This document shows positions 57,847 to 64,000 of a DNA stretch of 64,000 nt, one piece after another. Position numbers and translations under genes: made by a program. The stretch's first letter is position 1; each line of letters begins with the position of its first letter. The notes beneath the pieces were generated by a model. The model ran no database searches. It was given only the letters and a program-made list of their open reading frames with translations, and was not told the origin of the DNA. This DNA is from Streptomyces sp. NRRL S-350 (GTDB taxonomy: Bacteria > Actinomycetota > Actinomycetes > Streptomycetales > Streptomycetaceae): positions 186,001 to 250,000 of the forward strand of contig NZ_JOHO01000004.1 in NCBI RefSeq assembly GCF_000719705.1, read 5' to 3'.

Positions 57847-58105
57847 AGTTCCGACCCTCTCCCTCACCCGCCGGTGAGGTTGTGACGTAGGTGTCCCCGC
57901 ACGCTCTGGGTGACGCCGCGCGGTCCGCCGCCGGTTCTCCGGCCGGGCCGTTCGGTGCCTCGCGGGCGGCAACGGGCACACCCGCTGCTGGCGGATACGC
58001 TACCGGTCGCGCCGCATCCGACCGGAGTCAGCCGTCGGCCGATACCAGACCGGTATCCGGATGGGGCTGTCGCTCGTGACATTCCCCTCACTGCGCACCC
58101 GGCCG

Positions 58106-59563
58106 CTACTTGCCGAGTGCGGCCTGCATCACCGCCTTGGCGATCGGGGCCGCGAGCCGGCCGCCGCTGATGCCGTCGCGGTTCTGGGAGCCGTCCTCGA
58201 CCACCACCGCGACCGCGACCGACCGGCCGTCCGAGGTCTTGGCCCAGGACGTGAACCAGGCGAAGGGCAGCCCGGCGTTGTCCTCGCCGTGCTGGGCGGT
58301 GCCGGTCTTGCCGCCGACCTGCACGCCGGGGATCTTGGCGTTGGTGCCGGTGCCCTCCTCGACCACGGAGACCATCAGGTCCTGCATCTTCTGCGCGGTG
58401 GTCGGGCTCATCGGCTGGGAGAACTGCTTCTCGGTGTGCTTGGAGATGGTGGTCAGCGAGGCCGAGCGCTCCTGGTCGACCAGGTACGGCTGCATCAGGG
58501 TGCCGTTGTTGGCGATCGCGGCGGAGATCATGGCCATCTGCAGCGGGGTGGCGCGGGTGTCGTGCTGGCCGATCGAGTCCTGGGCGGTGCCGTCCAGGCT
58601 GGCGCTGTTCGGGAAGATGCTCTTCTCGGAGCGGACCGGGGTGTCGATCGTGCTGTTGAAGCCGAACTTCTCGGCCTGCGCCCGCATCTTCTCCTTGCCG
58701 AGGTCGGCGCCCATCTTGGCGAAGACCGTGTTGCAGGACTGGTCCATGCCGGACTTCACGGTGGCGTTCTCGCACCGCTCGTTGGGGCTCTCGTTCTTCA
58801 GATTGGTCTGGGTGCCGGGCAGCGTGTACGGCTCCGGGGTCGAGGTGACGTCGTCGACGTTCTGGTAGAGGCCGTTCTCGAACGCCGCGGTCGCGGTGAC
58901 CAGCTTGAAGGTCGAGCCGGGCGGATAGGTCTCCTTCAGCGCCCGGTTGAGCATCGGCTTGTTCGGGTCCGCGTTGAGATCCGTCCAGGCCTTGGAGTCG
59001 GCCGACTCGCTGCCGGAGAAGGCGCCCGGGTCGTAGGACGGGGTGGAGACCAGCGCCAGGATCGCGCCCGTCTTCGGGTCGATCGCGACCGCCGCGCCCT
59101 TCTTGTTGCCCAGGCCGTCGAAGGCGGCCTTCTGGACCTTGGCGTCGATGGTCGTCAGGACGTCGCCGCCGCGCTTCTGCTCACCGGTCAGCATGTCCAG
59201 GGTGTTGCGGAAGAACAGCCGGTCGTCGGTGCCGGAGAGGATGCCGTCCTCCAGGTTCTCCAGCTGGCTGGAGCCGAACACCTGGGAGGAGTAGCCGGTC
59301 ACCGGTGCGTACATCGGGCCGTCGACCCAGGAGCGCTTGTACTTGTAGCGCAGGCCGTTGACGAAGTCGGACTTCGTGACCGGCTGGCCGCTGACGATGA
59401 TGTTGCCGCGCGGGTGGGCGTAGCGGTCGTACAGCTGGCGCTTGTTGTTCGCGTTGGTGGCCCAGGAATCGGCCTGGACGCCCTGCACCCAGTTGGTGCG
59501 CAGCATCAGGGCCAGTATCAGTACCAGGCAGAAGATCGAGACCCGGCGGATCGGCTTGTTCAT
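58106..59563 (-). CDS. pbpA: Class B penicillin-binding protein PbpA
   Basis: 485 residues. A single N-terminal anchor (VSIFCLVLILALMLRTNWVQ) is followed by a dimerisation region and the transpeptidase domain. STFK is in YPPGSTFKLVTATAAF, SCN in MDQSCNTVFAKMG, and KTGTA in VGGKTGTAQHGEDN. It cross-links peptidoglycan with the SEDS protein encoded just upstream. The ATG at 59563 overlaps the ftsW stop (ATGA), indicating coupled synthesis of the two partners. Confidence 0.97.
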   Translation of the reverse strand: MNKPIRRVSIFCLVLILALMLRTNWVQGVQADSWATNANNKRQLYDRYAHPRGNIIVSGQPVTKSDFVNGLRYKYKRSWVDGPMYAPVTGYSSQVFGSSQLENLEDGILSGTDDRLFFRNTLDMLTGEQKRGGDVLTTIDAKVQKAAFDGLGNKKGAAVAIDPKTGAILALVSTPSYDPGAFSGSESADSKAWTDLNADPNKPMLNRALKETYPPGSTFKLVTATAAFENGLYQNVDDVTSTPEPYTLPGTQTNLKNESPNERCENATVKSGMDQSCNTVFAKMGADLGKEKMRAQAEKFGFNSTIDTPVRSEKSIFPNSASLDGTAQDSIGQHDTRATPLQMAMISAAIANNGTLMQPYLVDQERSASLTTISKHTEKQFSQPMSPTTAQKMQDLMVSVVEEGTGTNAKIPGVQVGGKTGTAQHGEDNAGLPFAWFTSWAKTSDGRSVAVAVVVEDGSQNRDGISGGRLAAPIAKAVMQAALGK

Positions 59564-61032
59564 CGGACGGGTCCTCCCTGGCCCTCGGTGGCGGGGGCCG
59601 GTTCGACCCCCGGACGGCGGGCGCTGTCGCTGATCTTCAGCAGGATCGCGACCAGCGCCCAGTTGGCGACCACCGACGAACCGCCCTGGGCGAGGAACGG
59701 CATCGTCATACCGGTCAGCGGGATCAGCCCGGTGACACCGCCGGCCACGACGAACACCTGGATCGCCATCGCCGAGGAGAGGCCGACGGCGAACAGTTTG
59801 CCGAACGGGTCGCGGGCGGCGATCGCGGTGCGCAGGCCGCGCTGCACCAGCAGGGCGTACAGCAGGAAGATCGCCATCAGGCCGGTCAGTCCGAGCTCCT
59901 CGCCGAAGGAGCCCAGGATGAAGTCGCTCTTCGCGGCGAAGGCGATCAGCCACGAGCGGCCCTGGCCGAGGCCCGAGCCGGTGACCCCGCCGGAGCCGAG
60001 CGCCATCAGCGACTGGCCGATCTGCTCGGTGGCGCCCTTCGGCGGGTGCGGGCCGAAGGCTGCCATCGGGTCGAGCCAGGCGTCGATGCGGACCTTCACG
60101 TGGTCGGCGGTCGAGGCGACCGCGACGGCGCCGCCGACCGACATCAGCAGGCCGAACAGGATCCAGCTGGTCCGCTCGGTGGCGACGTAGAGCATCACCA
60201 CGAACAGGCCGAAGAACAGGAAGGACGTGCCCAGGTCGTTCTCGAAGATCAGGATCAGCAGGCTGAGCAGCCAGATCACGATGATCGGGCCGAGGTCGCG
60301 GCCGCGCGGCAGGTACAGGCCCATGAACCGGCGGCTGGCCAGCGCCAGGGCGTCCCGCTTGACCATCAGGTAGCCGGCGAAGAACACCGTCAGGACGATC
60401 TTGGCGAACTCGCCGGGCTGGATGGAGAAGCTGCCCATCCGGATCCAGATCTTGGCGCCGAAGTCCTCCGCCCGGGCCGGGAAGAAGGCCGGTGCGGCGA
60501 GCAGGACCAGGGCCACCACCATCGAGATGTAGGTGTAGCGCTGGAGCACCCGGTGGTCCTTCAGGAGGACCATCACCACGATGAAGCCCGCAATGCCGAG
60601 GCCCGACCACATCAACTGGTTCTCGGCCGCCGGGTAGTTGCCCCGGAGCAGCTTGCCCGCCTTGTCCAGCCGCCAGATCATCACCACCCCGAGCCCGTTG
60701 AGCAGGGTGGCGATCGGCAGCATCAGCGGGTCCGCGTACGGCGCGAAGCGGCGCACCAGCAGGTGCGCGACCAGTGCCAGGGCGCCCATGCCGAGCCCGT
60801 AGCCGAGCATGCCGGCGGGCAGCTTGGAGTCCATCGCGAGGCCGACGTTGGCGTACGCCAGGACCGGCAGCAGCACCGCGAAGAGCAGCAGGGCCAGCTC
60901 GGTGTTGCGCCGGTTGGGCGCCTCCTGCGGGGAGATCGTGGTGTTGCCCCGCCGCCGGGGGACGGCGCGGCCGGCCGAGGGCCGGCGCCGGGCGGACCGG
61001 CCGGTGTCTTCACTCAGGTCGTAGCTGCTCAC
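59560..61032 (-). CDS. ftsW: SEDS-family peptidoglycan glycosyltransferase (FtsW/RodA)
   Basis: 490 residues from GTG 61032. A basic cytoplasmic N-terminus of about 40 residues precedes ten membrane helices. Characteristic SEDS stretches are SIQPGEFAKIVLTVFFAGYLM, FENDLGTSFLFFGLFVVMLY, the large external loop with QSLMALGSGGVTGSGLGQG, and FGEELGLTGLMAIFLLYALL. It polymerises glycan strands from lipid II together with its class B PBP. RodA versus FtsW cannot be settled from sequence; the neighbour is called rodA in mycobacteria. Confidence 0.95.
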   Translation of the reverse strand: MSSYDLSEDTGRSARRRPSAGRAVPRRRGNTTISPQEAPNRRNTELALLLFAVLLPVLAYANVGLAMDSKLPAGMLGYGLGMGALALVAHLLVRRFAPYADPLMLPIATLLNGLGVVMIWRLDKAGKLLRGNYPAAENQLMWSGLGIAGFIVVMVLLKDHRVLQRYTYISMVVALVLLAAPAFFPARAEDFGAKIWIRMGSFSIQPGEFAKIVLTVFFAGYLMVKRDALALASRRFMGLYLPRGRDLGPIIVIWLLSLLILIFENDLGTSFLFFGLFVVMLYVATERTSWILFGLLMSVGGAVAVASTADHVKVRIDAWLDPMAAFGPHPPKGATEQIGQSLMALGSGGVTGSGLGQGRSWLIAFAAKSDFILGSFGEELGLTGLMAIFLLYALLVQRGLRTAIAARDPFGKLFAVGLSSAMAIQVFVVAGGVTGLIPLTGMTMPFLAQGGSSVVANWALVAILLKISDSARRPGVEPAPATEGQGGPVR

Positions 61033-61096
61033 GTGGTGACCGCTCCCTGACGGCCGGCAAGCCCGCTCGGGGCGGGCCTATGTCGGATCACGGCGG

Positions 61097-62725
61097 TCAC
61101 TGCTTCGGGCAGGAGTTGGCCCGGCTGAGTTCGTCGTCGGTCAGCTGGGGCTGGTCGCCCTGCGCGCCGGCCGCCGGCGGCGTGGCGTTCGGCGCGGGGG
61201 CGGACGTGCTCGGGGCCGGTGTGCTCGGCGCGGTCGGCGTCGGCGTGGTCTGCGGCGTCGAGGTCGGCGCCGCCGCGGCCGGGCCGCGGCTCTTCTCGCC
61301 CGGGGTGGGCGTGGTGGCCAGGAACGCGGCGTGGGTGGCCTGCGGCGCCTGGGCGCCCTGTGCGGGGGCCGTCGCCTTGGCGGCCTTCTGGCAGAGCTGG
61401 ACCCAGCCGTCGAGTTCCTGGACGGTCGACTGGGCGTCCTTCAGGCTGCTGACCGAGATGGTCTTGCTCACGTGGGCGCGCTGGTCCTGCGGCAGCCACT
61501 TGAGCTGGACGCCGCTGTACGAGGAGTGCACCGAGGACAGGCTCAGGCCGGCCAGGTTCTGGTTGATGCCCTGGTAGACCGCGACGTGGTCGCCGTCCTC
61601 GCCGATGTAGTACTGGTCCTGGGTCCACTGGTAGCCGAAGTAGCCGGCGCCGCCGAGCAGGCCGAGCGCGACCAGGACGGCCAGCGGGATCGTCAGGCCC
61701 CGGCGCTTGCGCTTCGCGGGAGGCTCCTCGTCGAAGTCCTCGGTGCCGTACACCGAGGGTTCGGCGGAGCCGTAGCCGTACTCGCCCTCGTAGCCCTCGG
61801 CCGGGCCGAAGCCGCCGGGGCCGCCCTCGTAGCCCTCGGCGGGGCCGAAGGCGCCCTGCGGGCCGCGGCCGAGGCCGGCGGCGCGGCCGGCCGGGGTGTC
61901 GGCGATCGAGCGGTCGGCGGCGGCCGAGGACGGCGGGGCGTCGGCGACCGCGCCGACGACCACCGGGACGTCGTTGAACCGGCCGCTCATGGTGTCCGTG
62001 GCGCCGACGTCGATGACGTCGGCCACGATGCAGGTGATGTTGTCCGGGCCGCCGCCGCGCAGTGCGAGCTGGATCAGCTCCTGCACGGTCTGCTCGGGCG
62101 CGTAGAAGCTGCCGAGGGTGTCCTGGAGGGTCTGGTGGCTGACCGGGCCGGAGAGGCCGTCGGAGCAGATCATGTAGCGGTCGCCGGCCCGGACCTCGCG
62201 GATCGACAGGTCGGGCTCGACCTGGCCGCGGCCGTCCAGCGCCCGCATCAGCAGGGAGCGCTGCGGGTGGGTCTCGGCTTCCTCGGGCGTGATCCGGCCC
62301 TCGTCGACCAGGCGCTGCACCCAGGTGTGGTCCTGGGTGATCTGCACCAGCGCACCGTCGCGCAGCAGGTACGCGCGGGAGTCGCCGACGTGGACCATGC
62401 CCATCCGCTGACCGGTCCAGAGCATGGCGGTGAGGGTGCAGCCCATGCCCTCCAGCTGCGGGTCCTCCTCGACCATCTGCCGGAGCCGGTCGTTGGCGCC
62501 CTGGACGGCGTCGCCCAGCAGGGTCAGCAGGTCGGCGCCCGGCACGTCCTCGTCCAGCCGGACGATCGAGCCGAGCACCTCGGAGGAAGCGACCTCGCCG
62601 GCCGCGGCGCCGCCCATGCCGTCGGCCACGGCAAGCAGCCGCGGCCCGGCGTAGCCGGAGTCCTCGTTCCCCTCCCGGATCAGTCCCTTGTGGGAGCCGG
62701 CGGCGAAGCGCAGCACCAGGGTCAT
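61097..62725 (-). CDS. pstP: PP2C-family Ser/Thr protein phosphatase PstP
   Basis: 542 residues from ATG 62725. The PP2C domain (1-235) has GLIREGNEDSGYAG, VADGMGGAAAGEVASS, VHVGDSRAYLLRDG, ICSDGLSG and GGPDNITCIVAD, which carry the metal-binding Asp residues. A Gly/Tyr/Glu-rich linker with repeated GPAEGYEG units leads to a membrane helix (TIPLAVLVALGLLGGAGYFGYQW). An external domain of about 170 residues with a Thr/Pro/Ala-rich stretch follows. It reverses PknB phosphorylation. It lies 64 bp before ftsW. Confidence 0.96.
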   Translation of the reverse strand: MTLVLRFAAGSHKGLIREGNEDSGYAGPRLLAVADGMGGAAAGEVASSEVLGSIVRLDEDVPGADLLTLLGDAVQGANDRLRQMVEEDPQLEGMGCTLTAMLWTGQRMGMVHVGDSRAYLLRDGALVQITQDHTWVQRLVDEGRITPEEAETHPQRSLLMRALDGRGQVEPDLSIREVRAGDRYMICSDGLSGPVSHQTLQDTLGSFYAPEQTVQELIQLALRGGGPDNITCIVADVIDVGATDTMSGRFNDVPVVVGAVADAPPSSAAADRSIADTPAGRAAGLGRGPQGAFGPAEGYEGGPGGFGPAEGYEGEYGYGSAEPSVYGTEDFDEEPPAKRKRRGLTIPLAVLVALGLLGGAGYFGYQWTQDQYYIGEDGDHVAVYQGINQNLAGLSLSSVHSSYSGVQLKWLPQDQRAHVSKTISVSSLKDAQSTVQELDGWVQLCQKAAKATAPAQGAQAPQATHAAFLATTPTPGEKSRGPAAAAPTSTPQTTPTPTAPSTPAPSTSAPAPNATPPAAGAQGDQPQLTDDELSRANSCPKQ

Positions 62726-62778
62726 GCGACCTGTGCCCCCCTCTGGGTCATGGACGGGATGCTGTCCCTCATGCGCTA

Positions 62779-63333
62779 CTACTTCCGCAGTTCGATGACG
62801 GTCCTGCCGATACGGATCGGCGTGCCCGGCTGGAGCGGGGTGGGCGCGGTCAGGCGCTGCCGGTCCAGATAGGTGCCGTTGGTGGAGCCTAGATCCTCGA
62901 CCGTCCACTGCCCAGTCTGATCCGGATAGATCCTGGCATGCCGGGAGGACGCGTAGTCGTCGTCCAGCACGATGGTGGAGTCGTGCGCACGGCCGAGCGT
63001 GATGGTCTGTCCCTGCAGCGCCACGGTGGTCCCGGCCAGCGAGCCCTGGACCACGACGAGCTGGGTGGGGGCGCCGCGGCGGCGCCCGCCGCCGCCCTGG
63101 GTCTGGCCCGTCGCCGCCGTCGCGGCGGAGGCGGCCGGGGAGGGCGTGGGGCGACCCGCGGCCGTGGGGGACGCGCCGCCGCCGGCCGTGGCGCTAGCGC
63201 CGCGACGGGAGGACCGCGGGTTCACCTTGGTGCCGAAGAGGTCGCTGCGGATCACCTGGATCGCGACGATGACGAACAGCCACAGCACGGCCAGGAAGCC
63301 CAGCCGCATGACCGTGAGGGTCAGTTCTGACAT
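62779..63333 (-). CDS. fhaB: FHA-domain membrane protein FhaB
   Basis: 184 residues. The N-terminal membrane helix (VMRLGFLAVLWLFVIVAIQVI) precedes a Ser/Ala/Thr-rich linker and a C-terminal FHA domain (about 95-180). Its core is ITLGRAHDSTIVLDDDYASSRHARI, then VEDLGSTNGTYLDRQRL: the phosphothreonine-binding Arg, Ser and Asn are all present. It reads PknB-dependent phosphorylation at the membrane. It starts 46 bp after the fhaA stop in the same operon. Confidence 0.95.
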   Translation of the reverse strand: MSELTLTVMRLGFLAVLWLFVIVAIQVIRSDLFGTKVNPRSSRRGASATAGGGASPTAAGRPTPSPAASAATAATGQTQGGGGRRRGAPTQLVVVQGSLAGTTVALQGQTITLGRAHDSTIVLDDDYASSRHARIYPDQTGQWTVEDLGSTNGTYLDRQRLTAPTPLQPGTPIRIGRTVIELRK

Positions 63334-63379
63334 GGCCGTCCCGCCAGTCGGTGAGCGAGGCGCGCGAACAATTCGGACA

Positions 63380-64000
63380 CTACCCTTCGACCTGCCGGTA
63401 GACGATGGTGGTGGAGCCCACGACGATTCGCGAGCCGTCGCGGAGCGTAGCGCGCTGGGTGTGCTGTCCGTCCACCACGATGCCGTTGGTGGAGCCCAGG
63501 TCGAGCACCATCGAAGGGGTTCCGGGCCGGATCTCGGCGTGCTTGCGGGAGACTCCGGGGTCGTCGATCCGCACGTCCGCCTCGGTCGAGCGGCCGAGCA
63601 CGCAGGCCGAGCCGGTGATCTGGTGGCGGGCGCCGTTCACCTCGATCCAGCGGCGGAGCGAGGTGCCGCCGTGGCCGGCGCCGGGGAAGGCCCGGACGTT
63701 GCCGCCGGCGGGCGCGGGCTGGCCCGGGGGCATCGCGGGGGGCGCGGCCGGCGGCGGGGGCGCGCCGTACGCGCCGGCGCCGGGCTGCTGCCACGGTGCG
63801 CCGGGGGCCGGGGCGGCCGGCGGGCGGTCGTAGCCGGGCTGCTGCTGCGGGGCGTACTGCTGGGGCTCCTCGGCGGCGAGGGTGCGGCTGCGCACCCGGT
63901 ACAGACCGGTGTCGAGGTCGTCGGCCTTCTCCAGGTTCACCTGGAGCGGGCCCATGAAGGAGTACCGCTGGGCCTCCGCGTACTCGCGAACCATGCCGGC
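63380..64000 (-). CDS. fhaA: FHA-domain protein FhaA (DUF3662), partial: N-terminus off the window
   Basis: At least 206 residues are visible and the frame runs off the right edge. The first visible part (EYAEAQRYSFMGPLQVNLEKADDLDTGLYRVRS) is the end of the DUF3662 domain. A Pro/Gly/Tyr/Gln linker follows, then a C-terminal FHA domain with CVLGRSTEADVRIDDPGVSRKHAEI and LDLGSTNGIVVDG. In mycobacteria FhaA binds the phosphorylated MviN pseudokinase and regulates lipid II supply; a homologous pseudokinase is encoded at 21-23 kb here. Confidence 0.94.
   Translation of the reverse strand, partial: AGMVREYAEAQRYSFMGPLQVNLEKADDLDTGLYRVRSRTLAAEEPQQYAPQQQPGYDRPPAAPAPGAPWQQPGAGAYGAPPPPAAPPAMPPGQPAPAGGNVRAFPGAGHGGTSLRRWIEVNGARHQITGSACVLGRSTEADVRIDDPGVSRKHAEIRPGTPSMVLDLGSTNGIVVDGQHTQRATLRDGSRIVVGSTTIVYRQVEG

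Overview
The window is a high-GC actinobacterial chromosome segment: third codon positions are almost always G or C, many genes start with GTG, and low-complexity Pro/Gly/Tyr segments are common. Gene order, TTGTCCACA-type DnaA boxes, GTTTCACGTGAAAC parS sites, class E sortases, a FemX-type ligase and DUF6049/DUF5324/DLW-39 proteins all point to Streptomycetaceae (Streptomyces or Kitasatospora-like). It is the replication-origin neighbourhood of the chromosome. I see no transposase, prophage, CRISPR array or secondary-metabolite cluster.

Left part (1-21 kb): the start of the ssb/rpsF operon; a small membrane protein; FemX and an alanine-racemase-fold protein; a GT87-type membrane glycosyltransferase and a class A penicillin-binding protein; a divergent PadR regulator followed by inositol-3-phosphate synthase; an MFS transporter; two LppU-like proteins; the CCA-adding enzyme; a large secreted DUF6049 protein; and MurJ. 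Middle-left part (21-33.5 kb): a pseudokinase with a C-terminal carbohydrate-binding-like domain, the ECF sigma factor SigM and its anti-sigma factor, thioredoxin reductase and thioredoxin (with a textbook SigR promoter), a GNAT protein, then the leftward cluster rpmH-rnpA-yidD-yidC-khpB-rsmG-parA-parB. Eight parS sites lie between 353 and 30,653, all left of oriC.

Centre (33.5-45.6 kb): dnaA, an oriC of about 0.7 kb with six perfect and some twenty degenerate DnaA boxes plus a DnaA-trio-like element, dnaN, a short 6-phosphogluconate dehydrogenase, recF, a DciA-type DUF721 protein, gyrB and gyrA.

Right part (45.6-64 kb): DUF3566 protein, a cyclopropane-fatty-acid-synthase-like methyltransferase, two tandem tRNA-Ile(GAT) genes, a DLW-39 micro-protein, tRNA-Ala(TGC), DUF5324, a rhomboid protease, a second cluster of DnaA boxes, crgA, DUF881, a 59-residue membrane protein, pabA/trpG, two class E sortases, and the leftward cell-wall signalling operon fhaA-fhaB-pstP-ftsW-pbpA-pknB.

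The genes join replication and segregation (dnaA, oriC, dnaN, recF, dciA, gyrase, parAB/parS) to envelope growth (FemX, PBPs, MurJ, FtsW, sortases, CrgA) and to Ser/Thr phosphorylation (PknB, PstP, FHA proteins, pseudokinase). The points most worth checking are the DnaA-trio-like element, the DnaA-box cluster at 51 kb, the one-sided parS array including sites inside coding DNA, the DnaA-box-tipped inverted repeat behind dnaN, and the 9-bp repeat array at 15.5 kb.
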